From assembly GCF_021554725.1 (NCBI RefSeq), contig NZ_JAIZDP010000012.1, positions 21,969-85,968 on the forward strand: 64,000 nt of DNA, written 5' to 3'. The DNA is from Sinomonas notoginsengisoli. Lineage in GTDB: Bacteria; Actinomycetota; Actinomycetes; Actinomycetales; Micrococcaceae. Below are positions 56,511 through 64,000 of this stretch, piece by piece. The stretch's first letter is position 1; the number at the start of each line of letters is the position of its first letter. Under the pieces are notes generated by a model that saw only the letters and a program-made list of their open reading frames with translations, did no database searches and was not told the DNA's origin. The position numbers and the translations under genes are program-made.

Positions 56511-57128
56511 ATGAGCCTGAGATTCGCGCTGCTGGCCCTGCTCAGGGTGGGCCCGCTCTCCGGCTATGACCTGCAGAAGCAGTTCTCACTCTCCGTGGGC
56601 CACGTATGGCATGCCCCCGACTCCCAGATCTACCCCGAACTGCGCAAGATGGAGGCTGAGGGGCTCATCGAGGGTGAGGAGCAGGCCCGGGGCCAGCGCG
56701 GCACGCGGAAGGTGTACCACGTGACGGAGGCGGGCGAGGACGCTTTCCTCGACTGGATGCGGGCCCCGCTCGAGTACGCACGGGTCCGGGACCCGGCGCA
56801 CCTGCGCGCGGCGTACCTCGAGGCGACCACGCCCGAGGCAGCGCGCGAGTTCTTCCGTGCCCACATCTCACAGTGGGAGGGTGAGCTGGCCCAGTGGGAG
56901 GGCGAGCTCCAGCGGATCGCGGCCGTCTCCAACCCGATGCTCGCCCTACGGCTCGCGGCCACGGCGCCCGAGGACCGCGAGCGGACGATCGCGTTCAAGC
57001 GATTCACGTACGAGGGCCTCGTGGAACGCGCGCAGGGGGAGATCGCCTGGGCTCGGAGGGGACTGGCCCTCGTCGACGCCCTTGCCGAGGACGGCGTCTG
57101 GTCATCGGCAGCAGAGCTCGGGGCGTAG
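56511..57128 (+). CDS. PadR-family transcriptional regulator
   Basis: A 205-aa regulator with an N-terminal winged helix (LLRVGPLSGYDLQKQF, then SQIYPELRKMEAEGLI and GTRKVYHVTEAG) and a C-terminal helical dimerisation domain, the subgroup that includes phenolic-acid-sensing PadR. The start ATG 56511 follows GGGAGGGGCC. It closes the metF-purU-ligM operon. A phenolic acid such as vanillate or protocatechuate is the likely effector, by family and context. Confidence 0.9.
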   Translation: MSLRFALLALLRVGPLSGYDLQKQFSLSVGHVWHAPDSQIYPELRKMEAEGLIEGEEQARGQRGTRKVYHVTEAGEDAFLDWMRAPLEYARVRDPAHLRAAYLEATTPEAAREFFRAHISQWEGELAQWEGELQRIAAVSNPMLALRLAATAPEDRERTIAFKRFTYEGLVERAQGEIAWARRGLALVDALAEDGVWSSAAELGA

Positions 57129-57209
57129 GAACTTCGCAGGACTGCGGCTTGCCGGGCGCCTCCGGCTGGCGCGCGGCCGTGAACACCAAAAGTCATGCCC
57201 CGAAGGGTC

Positions 57210-57239
57210 TTGACGTGCGGCCCTCATGGTTAATAAAAT
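57210..57239 (+). promoter_or_regulatory. Promoter in front of the peptidase-membrane protein pair
   Basis: TTGACG (57210-57215) and TAAAAT (57234-57239), 18 bases apart, lie in a sharply AT-rich patch (57228-57253), 237 bases before the peptidase ATG. The remaining gap, 57129-57475, has no convincing gene; its open frames look like GC-rich noise. Confidence 0.5.
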
Positions 57240-57475
57240 CGAGTTACAAATTAATCCGGTCGGCCCGAGATCCCCAGCACTCGGGTCGACGCCCGTCAGC
57301 AGGGCGCTCCGTCCGTCACCCGGCGGGCGGGGCACCCCGCCGACCCGGCGCCGTCGTCCGCGCCAGAACCCGCTCCCGCCGGAACCCTCCAGTGCCAGAG
57401 CCCGAGGCCGTGTCCACGACAGCTGGGGTTCCATTTCCCCCCGGCGCTTACGCCACTTCCTGGAAGTCCTCGGAC

Positions 57476-58255
57476 ATGACCACTCAAGCATCTCCCCCCG
57501 CAGCCCACGCCTACGGCTGGGTGCCAGACGTCCCCGACCAGCGCGATTTCCTCTACGCCGCCCCGCATACCGTGCTGGCCTCGCTCCCGCCGTCAGTGGA
57601 CCTCACCGCACAGTGTCCGCCGGTCTACGATCAGGGCCAGCTCGGCTCCTGCACGGCCAACGCGATCGGCGGGGCCCTCGAATTCGATGCAGGCAAGCAG
57701 GGCATCGCCGGCTACACGACGCCGTCGAGGCTCTTCATCTACTACAACGAGCGCACCATGGAGCACACCGTGGCGAGCGATTCCGGGGCGCAGATCCGCG
57801 ACGGCGTGAAGTCCGTCGGCACCCAGGGCGCATGCCCCGAGACGGAGTGGCCGTATGTCATCGGCGAGTTCGCGGCCCAGCCGCCCGCTCAGTGCTACAC
57901 GGACGCGAAGCAGCACCGCGCGATCGCCTATCAGCGCGTGGCCCGGACCCTGACCCAGATGCAGGGCTGCCTCGCTGCCGGCTACCCGTTCGTGCTCGGC
58001 ATCACGGTCTACGAGTCGTTTGAGAGCCCGGAAGTGGCCCAGACGGGCGTCGTGCCGATGCCCGGGCCGTCCGAACAGGTGCTCGGCGGCCACGCGGTCC
58101 TCGCCGTCGGGTATGACAATGCGGCCCAGACGTTCCGCGTCCGCAACTCGTGGGGATCCGGCTGGGGCCAGGCCGGCTACTTCACCCTGCCGTACCAGTA
58201 CCTCCTCTCCTCGGGCCTCTCGAGCGACTTCTGGACCATCCGGACGCTGGCCTGA
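57476..58255 (+). CDS. Papain-like (C1 family) cysteine peptidase
   Basis: A 259-aa peptidase with Cys59 (QGQLGSCTANA), His206 (GGHAVLAVGYD) and Asn224 (RNSWGSGWG), the complete papain triad, plus Gln53 or 55 for the oxyanion hole. There is no signal peptide and no propeptide: the catalytic domain starts about 20 residues in, with VPDVPDQRDF, so it may act inside the cell or be exported another way. ATG 57476 is preceded by a weak GGA. The next gene's ATG follows the stop by four bases, so they form a pair. Confidence 0.9.
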   Translation: MTTQASPPAAHAYGWVPDVPDQRDFLYAAPHTVLASLPPSVDLTAQCPPVYDQGQLGSCTANAIGGALEFDAGKQGIAGYTTPSRLFIYYNERTMEHTVASDSGAQIRDGVKSVGTQGACPETEWPYVIGEFAAQPPAQCYTDAKQHRAIAYQRVARTLTQMQGCLAAGYPFVLGITVYESFESPEVAQTGVVPMPGPSEQVLGGHAVLAVGYDNAAQTFRVRNSWGSGWGQAGYFTLPYQYLLSSGLSSDFWTIRTLA

Positions 58256-58259
58256 CACC

Positions 58260-61064
58260 ATGCAGTACGAGCGCCACACCGCCGCTGCGGCGACTGATCC
58301 CGCGGCGGCGGACCCCGAGCCCCACATCCTCGAACTGCGCGTGCACGGTGTCCGCAACACCCCGCCGCAGGAGATGCTCGGCACCACCGTAGACCGGATC
58401 GCGCTCGCGCACGACGGCGCGATCCCCCTAGGCGACAAGCTCGCCGGCTTCTACACCACGAGGGATCGCGACCCGGAGGCCCGGACGCGCCTCGAGGCGT
58501 ACAGCTGGGGCAACCTCGACCGCTTCGCGAAGGGCCGCAGCTTCCTCACCGGCGTGTGGCGCACGGCCTACAACGTGGTGTGGTTCCTCGTTGCGCCCTT
58601 CGGCTTTGCCAACGCCGGCTACTGGGCGCGGGCGTTCGAGACCGATCCCCGCCGCGAGGGCGGCCTGCGCACCGGCAGCGGCGGCGGGATCACGCGGCTG
58701 TTCGCCCTCGCGCTCACCCTCCTGCTCACGGCCGCCGTCTCGACGGTCGTGTTCGACCTCGTCGCGGTCCAGTGCTTCCTCCCCGCGGACCAGACCGGGG
58801 CGTGGCGCGTGTGCAGCGCCCTTCCGGGCCAGCTCGACGGGCTCGGCCAGTGGACCCGAGGCCAGCGGCTTGCGGTGTTCTCACTCGCGCCGCTCGCCGC
58901 CGTCGTGGTCATGGCCGTCCTGGGCCTGATCAGCGATGTCCGCTTCCGCACGCGAATCCACGACGCCGTGCGCGTGCGCGAGGCGCAGGGCGCACCGGAC
59001 GCGCTCCCGCTCGCCGTGCCCGAGATGTGGATGCGACGGCGCGTCAATTCGCCCACGGGGCTCCTGCACCTCGCCGCGAGCGTGGACCTCGTCGTGGCCA
59101 CGCTCGCGTGGGACGCCGTCCCGCACGACGGCGCCGCCGCACCGACGCTTTTCGGCCTCGCCCTCGCGCACCTCGCCCTCTCGGCGACGGTCATCGCGTT
59201 CTGGGCCAGGTCCGTACGCGCGCCGCATCCGGTCCCTGGCAGCGAGGGCCTGGCGGAGCGGATCCGCGGGAGCCGCGACGCGCAGGCCACCCTCCTGCTT
59301 TTCCTCGCCGTCGTGGTCTACATCCTGTGCCTCGTCCTGGAGATCTGGGGCGCCGGCACCAACGTGCCCGGACCGTTCGGTGGCGGGCAGATCACCCCGA
59401 CGCTCATCCTCGTGGCCCTCACGGTGCTCGCCACGGCTGGCTGCGTGGTGCGCGCGGGCTACAACGAGTGGATCGCCGCGGCCGTCCTCTCCGTCGGTAC
59501 GGCCGCGCTCTGGGCCTTCCTGGCCGGTTGGCTCGACCAGTTCGGGTGGGGCGCCAATGCGGCGGCGATCGTCGTCGTCGTGCTCAGCGGGGTGGTGGTT
59601 GTCGTCCCGTACCTGGCGATGCGCCGAAGGAATGCGCGTGTCCGCGAGGAGGCCTGGCACGGTGCAGGGCCAGGGGTGTTCATGTTCATCGGTCTCCTGC
59701 TCGGCGCGTTCCTCGCGAGCGCCTTGGCCCTCGGTGCGGGCTCGTACCTTCGCTCGGGCCGGTTCCAGACTCGCGGTATCCCGGGGGATCCCCTCTTCCG
59801 CGACGTGTCCCTTCCGTCCGGGGCGCAGGACATCACCATTCCGATGGCCTTCTGGGCCTTCGGCGGGGTGCTCGGTCTCATGGCCGCCCTCGTGCTGCTT
59901 GCGCTCATTGTTGTGGGGCTCCTGAAGCTGCGCAGCTCGACCATTGACGTCCCGGCCATCGATGCGTCCGAGGAGGTCTACCGCCTCGAGATCGTGAAGC
60001 AGCGCCGTGCGAGCGCGTTCCTCCAGCGCGCCGAGCCGCTCCTGCACTTCCTCGCGTGGACCGTGGGCATCGCCGTCGCCGCGTCGATGGCGCTCGCGGT
60101 GCTGTGGGAGAACCGGGACCACAGCGGACGCTGGGCCTGGGTGCGGGGGGTGCTCACGGGCGCGCTCGGCGGCGACTCCGTGACCGCAATGTGGCAGGCC
60201 GGCCAGCTCGTGGTCCTCACCACCGTGGTGCTCGGTGGCACCGCTGTCCTCGGGCTGGCCGTGGCCAAGGCCGCGTCGCCGGACGCCGCGCGGCCGCTCG
60301 GGCTCCTGTGGGACCTCATGGCGTGGCTCCCACGAGCCGCGCACCCGTTCGGACCAGCGTGCTACAGCGAGCGCGCGGTCCCCGAACTCGCAGACCGGAT
60401 GATCCGCTGGCTCGAGCCGGACGGCGTGCCGGACCCTCGCCGGCGCGTCCTCCTGTCGACCCACAGCCTCGGGACGGTCCTGGGGGTCGCGGCCCTGTTC
60501 CACCTGGCCGCGATTCACCGCGACGATCTCGTCCCGCGCGTGCGGTTCCTGAGCTTCGGGATGCAGCTGCGCCCGTACTTCGGGCGGTTCTTCCCCGAGC
60601 TGTTCGGGCCGGATGTGCTCGGGACCCCGGGGGTCGGGGCGCCGTCGTTCTGGACCGCCGATCCGTGGAAGGGCAAGGACCTGCCGGTTATCGACACGCC
60701 GCCGCGCAGCCGCGCCCGGGTCCTCGAGCGGACGCGCATGCTCGACGACCCGGAGCTGAACGGGCACGACGGCGCGCGCTCGGCCGCCGCGGGCCCGCTC
60801 ACGAGGCTGCTGGAGACGGGGGCGAACGGCTCCGCCGCACCGACAGCAGCCCTGCCTGCACAACCCGTGTGGCTCAACCTGTGGCGGCGCACCGATTTCC
60901 TCGGGTTCCCGGGCTATTCCTACTCCCAGGACGCGAACGCCCTCGACCGCCTGGCCCTCGAGATGGAGCCCGACTCGTACATGGCGCAGGTCGCGACCCA
61001 CGGCAACTACCTGCCTACCGTGGCCTACCTCGCCGCCCGCCGCGATCTCATCGCAGACTGGTAG
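58260..61064 (+). CDS. Large membrane protein with split alpha/beta-hydrolase-like motifs
   Basis: A 934-aa protein from ATG 58260. A soluble start holds LELRVHGVRNTPPQEML, like the strand and HG oxyanion turn of an alpha/beta-hydrolase. Then come about ten hydrophobic helices between residues 100 and 700. After them, near residue 735, LLSTHSLGTVLGVAAL looks like a nucleophile elbow, with Thr for the first Gly (T-H-S-L-G). A C-terminal soluble region of about 200 residues follows, with VATHGNYLP near its end as a possible catalytic His. I do not know the family. Coupling to the peptidase suggests joint function, perhaps a membrane-bound lipase with its processing enzyme; this is inference. 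Confidence 0.8.
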   Translation: MQYERHTAAAATDPAAADPEPHILELRVHGVRNTPPQEMLGTTVDRIALAHDGAIPLGDKLAGFYTTRDRDPEARTRLEAYSWGNLDRFAKGRSFLTGVWRTAYNVVWFLVAPFGFANAGYWARAFETDPRREGGLRTGSGGGITRLFALALTLLLTAAVSTVVFDLVAVQCFLPADQTGAWRVCSALPGQLDGLGQWTRGQRLAVFSLAPLAAVVVMAVLGLISDVRFRTRIHDAVRVREAQGAPDALPLAVPEMWMRRRVNSPTGLLHLAASVDLVVATLAWDAVPHDGAAAPTLFGLALAHLALSATVIAFWARSVRAPHPVPGSEGLAERIRGSRDAQATLLLFLAVVVYILCLVLEIWGAGTNVPGPFGGGQITPTLILVALTVLATAGCVVRAGYNEWIAAAVLSVGTAALWAFLAGWLDQFGWGANAAAIVVVVLSGVVVVVPYLAMRRRNARVREEAWHGAGPGVFMFIGLLLGAFLASALALGAGSYLRSGRFQTRGIPGDPLFRDVSLPSGAQDITIPMAFWAFGGVLGLMAALVLLALIVVGLLKLRSSTIDVPAIDASEEVYRLEIVKQRRASAFLQRAEPLLHFLAWTVGIAVAASMALAVLWENRDHSGRWAWVRGVLTGALGGDSVTAMWQAGQLVVLTTVVLGGTAVLGLAVAKAASPDAARPLGLLWDLMAWLPRAAHPFGPACYSERAVPELADRMIRWLEPDGVPDPRRRVLLSTHSLGTVLGVAALFHLAAIHRDDLVPRVRFLSFGMQLRPYFGRFFPELFGPDVLGTPGVGAPSFWTADPWKGKDLPVIDTPPRSRARVLERTRMLDDPELNGHDGARSAAAGPLTRLLETGANGSAAPTAALPAQPVWLNLWRRTDFLGFPGYSYSQDANALDRLALEMEPDSYMAQVATHGNYLPTVAYLAARRDLIADW

Positions 61065-61104
61065 CCCGCGCCTTCTCGCCCGCGCCCTCGGGAGGCGAGT
61101 CGAG

Positions 61105-62460
61105 TCAGCGCGGTGCGATGCGCTCGAGTCGGCGCGCCCAGCTCGGCGTGTGCTCGGGACGCGGGCCGATCGCGATGAACCGCGCCGGGATGGCCTGCAG
61201 GATGGGGAACCGCGCGAGCACCCGCAGCGGCAGGGGAATCGCCGTCCGTGACGTGGCGATCTCGCCCTTGAGGGCCCTGCTCACGATGCCCCGCGCCGCC
61301 GCACGCTGGAAGGCTTGGACGAGCACCGTGGGCAGGAGCCTGCGCCGTCGCACTTCTGAGAGGACGTCGGCTGGGACCGGCCCGGGGTGGTGCCGCATCC
61401 ACTGGCCGACGATCTGCGCCGTCGCGACGGCGTCCTGGATGGCGAGGTTGATGCCGACCCCGCCCACGGGGGACATGGGGTGGGCTGCGTCGCCAATCAG
61501 GAGCAGGCCGTCGCGGTGCCATTCCTCGAGCCGCTCGAGGATGATGTTCAGGAGCTTGACGTCGTCGAGCGAGGCCGGGGAGGCGTCGAGCCGGTCTGCG
61601 AGCCACGGCTGCAGGCGCGCGAGCTTCTCCCTGAACGCCCCGAGGCCCTCGGCGCGCAGGGCTGCGTCGGCACCCTTGGCGATGAGGTAGCCGCACTGCC
61701 ACGTGTCGCCGCGGTCGATCATGATCATGAACTCATGGCCCGAGAGGCGCCCGATCCCGCCGCCTGGATCCCCCTCGTGGCGGGGGACGCGGAACCACCA
61801 GATGTCCACGGGGGAGCCGAACGTGCGCGGGATCAGGCCCGCCGCCTCGCGTACGGTCGACCACCGCCCGTCGCACGCGACGACGAGGTCCGCGGCCAGG
61901 ACGTGCCCAGAGGATGTCGACTCCGCTACGCTGCGCTCACCCACTGCAGGCTCAACCACTGCAGGCTCAACCACTGCAGGCTCACCCACTGCGGGCTCAC
62001 CCACCGCGTAGTCCCGCAAGCCCACCCCGGCGACGCGCCCGGCGTCGTGCGTCAGGCCCACCACCTCGGCCGAGCGTACGAGCGTGAAGTGCGGCTCGCG
62101 CTCGGCCGCTCCCGCGAGCATCTCGAGGAAGTCCCACTGCGGAACGAAGGCGACATGCGGATGGAGGCCGGGAAGGGCCCGGCCGAAGTCGGCGAGCCGG
62201 ACGGTGCCGGCGTCGAGCTGGATCTCGACCGAGTCCACGAGGCGGTGGGGGAGCGCGGCGAAGGCGGAGCCGAGGCCCAGTTCGTCGAGGAGGCCGAGCG
62301 TCGAGGCGTGTACGGTGTCGCCCCGGAAGTCGCGCAGAAAGTCAGGGTGCTTCTCGAGCACCACGGTGTCGATCCCGCCGCGCGCGAGCAGGAGCCCGAG
62401 GAACATGCCCGCGGGCCCGCCGCCGACCACCGCCACGCGTGTCCGCTCCGGTGCAGCCAT
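61105..62460 (-). CDS. FAD-dependent aromatic monooxygenase-like (PHBH family)
   Basis: A 451-aa flavoprotein. The FAD-binding GxGxxG region is VAVVGGGPAGMFLGLLLARGG, DLVVACDGRWSTVREAAG carries the DG motif, and LLLIGDAAHPMSPVGGVGINLAIQDA is the second FAD motif. ATG 62460 is chosen because the Rossmann strand begins nine residues later. A five-residue repeat (VGEPA/VVEPA, five units) sits at about residues 150-175 before DLVVACDG, encoded by a minisatellite. Members hydroxylate phenols or other rings; the substrate is unknown. It may connect to the aromatic genes but is not in their operon. Confidence 0.88.
   Translation of the reverse strand: MAAPERTRVAVVGGGPAGMFLGLLLARGGIDTVVLEKHPDFLRDFRGDTVHASTLGLLDELGLGSAFAALPHRLVDSVEIQLDAGTVRLADFGRALPGLHPHVAFVPQWDFLEMLAGAAEREPHFTLVRSAEVVGLTHDAGRVAGVGLRDYAVGEPAVGEPAVVEPAVVEPAVGERSVAESTSSGHVLAADLVVACDGRWSTVREAAGLIPRTFGSPVDIWWFRVPRHEGDPGGGIGRLSGHEFMIMIDRGDTWQCGYLIAKGADAALRAEGLGAFREKLARLQPWLADRLDASPASLDDVKLLNIILERLEEWHRDGLLLIGDAAHPMSPVGGVGINLAIQDAVATAQIVGQWMRHHPGPVPADVLSEVRRRRLLPTVLVQAFQRAAARGIVSRALKGEIATSRTAIPLPLRVLARFPILQAIPARFIAIGPRPEHTPSWARRLERIAPR
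61936..62010. repeat. In-frame 15-bp minisatellite, five units
   Basis: CTCACCCACTGCAGG and close variants (CTCAACCACTGCAGG twice) fill 61936-62010 in five tandem 15-bp units inside the monooxygenase gene. The unit length is a multiple of three, so copy changes keep the frame and add five residues each. Confidence 0.9.
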
Positions 62461-62568
62461 GCCTTCAGCGTACGCGGCGGGGGACTCCCTCGGGCGGCGG
62501 ACGCCGACGCGGGCGACGGAAGCGCATCCACGCTCGTCGCCGGCCGCCGAATGCGCCGCGAACGCGCC

Positions 62569-62614
62569 GAATGCGGGCGACGACGGAACGATTCTTCCGC
62601 CGTCGTCCGCATTC
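62569..62614. terminator. Inverted repeat downstream of the formaldehyde dehydrogenase gene
   Basis: GAATGCGGGCGACGACGG at 62569 and CCGCCGTCGTCCGCATTC at 62597 pair with two mismatches around a 10-base loop. It lies 68 bases after the fdhA stop and before the monooxygenase ATG on the same strand, so it can end the fdhA transcript. The right arm recurs at 27540-27563, which hints at a dispersed element. Confidence 0.6.
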
Positions 62615-62681
62615 ACGGTGCGCCGCACCACGGGCTCAGCCGGCCGCGGCACTCGTCGTAGTCACCGGGCTTCCGCGCGGC

Positions 62682-63896
62682 CTAGTTCTTGATGTACCCG
62701 TTCGGGTTGAGGACGTACTTGCTGGCCGCGCCGGAATCGAACTCGGCGTAGCCGCGCGGGGCGTCGTCGAGGCTGATGGCCTTCGCGTTGACGTTCTTCC
62801 CGATCGACACGCGATCATGGAGGATCGCCATCATGAGCTGGCGGTTGTACTTCATGACCGGGCACTGGCCCGTGGTGAAGGACAGCGACTTGGCCCACCC
62901 GGTGCCCAGGCTCAGCGAGAGGGAGCCCTTCTTTGCGGCGTCGTCGATGCCGCCGGGATCGCCGGTCACGTAGAGGCCCGGGATGCCGAGGGCCCCGCCT
63001 GCCGCCGTGATGTCCATGAGCGAGTTGAGCACGGTGGCCGGAGCTTCGCTCGCGCCCGTGCCGTGGCCCTTCGCTTCGAACCCGACCGCGTCCACGCCGC
63101 AGTCCACGAGGGGCTCGCCGAGTATCTGCTCGATCTGCTCCGCCGGGCCGCCCTTGGTGAGGTCCACCGTCTCGCAGCCGAAGCTCGCGGCCTGCTTGAG
63201 CCGGTCCGCGTTCATGTCTCCGACGATCACGACGGCGGCCCCCAGCAGGAGCGCGCCCGTCGCCGCCGCGAGGCCCACCGGTCCGGCGCCCGCGACGTAC
63301 ACGGTCGACCCCACGCCAACGCCCGCCGTGACGGCACCGTGGAACCCGGTCGGGAAGATGTCCGAGAGCATGGTGAGGTCCATGATCTTCTCGAGCGCCT
63401 GATCCTTGTCGGGGAACTTGAGGCAGTTGAAGTCCGCGTACGGCACGAGCACGTAGTTGGCCTGGCCTCCGACCCATCCGCCCATGTCCACATACCCGTA
63501 GGCTGAGCCAGGCCGGTCGGGATTGACGTTGAGGCAGATCCCTGTCTTGCGCTCCTTGCAGTTCCGGCAGCGCCCGCACGCGATGTTGAACGGGACGGAG
63601 ACGAGGTCTCCGACCTTGAGGAATTCGACGTCCGGCCCCGTCTCGACCACCTCGCCGGTGATCTCGTGCCCGAGCACGAGGTTCGGGGGAGCCGTGGTGC
63701 GGCCGCGGACCATGTGCTGGTCGGAGCCGCAGATATTGGTGGCGACGGTCTTGAGGATGACTCCGTGCGGGACCTTCCGCCCAACGTTGGCCGGATTGAC
63801 GCCGGGCCCGTCCTTGAGCTCGAACGTCGGATAGTCGATGTCGATGACCTCGACCTTGCCTGGGCTCTTGTACGCGACTGCTTGATTGCCTGCCAT
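62682..63896 (-). CDS. fdhA: Glutathione-independent, zinc formaldehyde dehydrogenase
   Basis: A 404-aa medium-chain zinc dehydrogenase of the FdhA type, which oxidises formaldehyde to formate with tightly bound NAD. Catalytic-zinc ligands are Cys56 (NICGSD) and His77 (GHE); the structural zinc has Cys107, Cys110, Cys113 and Cys121. The Rossmann motif is GAGPVGLAA. The long C-terminal loop insertion (about 270-340) is characteristic of the family. ATG 63896 has the GGTACCGG region just upstream. It could clear formaldehyde from one-carbon metabolism, a loose link with the demethylation genes. Confidence 0.93.
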   Translation of the reverse strand: MAGNQAVAYKSPGKVEVIDIDYPTFELKDGPGVNPANVGRKVPHGVILKTVATNICGSDQHMVRGRTTAPPNLVLGHEITGEVVETGPDVEFLKVGDLVSVPFNIACGRCRNCKERKTGICLNVNPDRPGSAYGYVDMGGWVGGQANYVLVPYADFNCLKFPDKDQALEKIMDLTMLSDIFPTGFHGAVTAGVGVGSTVYVAGAGPVGLAAATGALLLGAAVVIVGDMNADRLKQAASFGCETVDLTKGGPAEQIEQILGEPLVDCGVDAVGFEAKGHGTGASEAPATVLNSLMDITAAGGALGIPGLYVTGDPGGIDDAAKKGSLSLSLGTGWAKSLSFTTGQCPVMKYNRQLMMAILHDRVSIGKNVNAKAISLDDAPRGYAEFDSGAASKYVLNPNGYIKN

Positions 63897-63924
63897 AGTT
63901 CCGGTACCTCTCTGCTGCAGTGAA

Positions 63925-63944
63925 GCAGGGGCCCCCGCCCCTGC
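63925..63944. terminator. Hairpin upstream of fdhA
   Basis: GCAGGGGC and GCCCCTGC pair around CCCC, 29 bases upstream of the fdhA ATG. It may end a transcript entering from beyond the window, or lie in the fdhA leader. No gene is supported in the remaining 50 bases. Confidence 0.4.
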
Positions 63945-64000
63945 GGTGCTGATTCAGCGGACCGTCCACGACGCCGGCAGCGCCTTGGGAAAACGCGTGG

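Noticed and set aside
61936..62010. CRISPR array
   Set aside because: The five 15-bp units are directly tandem with no spacers and lie in frame inside a gene.

Overview
The window is a very GC-rich (about 70% by eye) actinobacterial chromosome segment with short intergenic gaps, strong GGAGG-type ribosome sites and frequent GTG/TTG starts. A mycothiol-type maleylpyruvate isomerase family protein and a levoglucosan dehydrogenase very like the one I remember from Pseudarthrobacter point to Micrococcales (Arthrobacter, Pseudarthrobacter or Sinomonas relatives). No tRNA, rRNA, insertion sequence or CRISPR array was seen.

Layout. (1) 1-9.7 kb, minus strand: a translationally coupled defence-like operon. 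Its order is C5-cytosine DNA methyltransferase, a P-loop ATPase, an unrecognised 521-aa protein, and a very large HerA/FtsK-like ATPase cut by the window edge. The last three have the order and architecture of DptF-DptG-DptH, the restriction arm of phosphorothioation (Dnd) systems, but they are paired with a methylase. Base composition drops and TTA/ATA codons appear, which suggests acquisition by transfer. This is the best candidate for an unusual system. (2) 10.1-13.7 kb: a frameshifted secreted HNH (DUF1524) nuclease, an MHS-type MFS transporter and a broken dinB. (3) 13.8-23.9 kb, minus strand: a LacI-controlled operon with a sugar ABC importer, two Gfo/Idh/MocA dehydrogenases and two TIM-barrel isomerase-like enzymes. 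This matches the LgdA-LgdB1-LgdB2-LgdC levoglucosan route (oxidation, elimination, hydration, reduction to glucose). Two perfect GTGAACGTTCAC operators sit in its promoter. (4) 24-41.8 kb: a mixed housekeeping and accessory stretch. It holds an addA tail remnant, a secreted nuclease, a GlcD-like oxidase, an unknown gene pair, a fatty acid desaturase, a cold-shock protein, an intact dinB, an AddAB-type helicase-nuclease pair, hydrolases and a potassium-channel-like protein. (5) 41.9-57.1 kb: an aromatic O-demethylation region. A five-gene LIV-type ABC importer and a GntR regulator are followed by three LigM/GcvT-like tetrahydrofolate-dependent demethylases, an extradiol dioxygenase, an aldehyde dehydrogenase, MetF, PurU and a PadR regulator. 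Methyl groups would pass to tetrahydrofolate and be recycled by MetF and PurU, while the ring is opened by the dioxygenase. (6) 57.5-61.1 kb: a papain-fold peptidase next to a 934-aa membrane protein with split alpha/beta-hydrolase-like motifs. (7) 61.1-63.9 kb: a FAD monooxygenase carrying an in-frame 15-bp minisatellite, then a zinc formaldehyde dehydrogenase.

Functions were inferred from motifs, order and remembered family sequences. No database search was possible.
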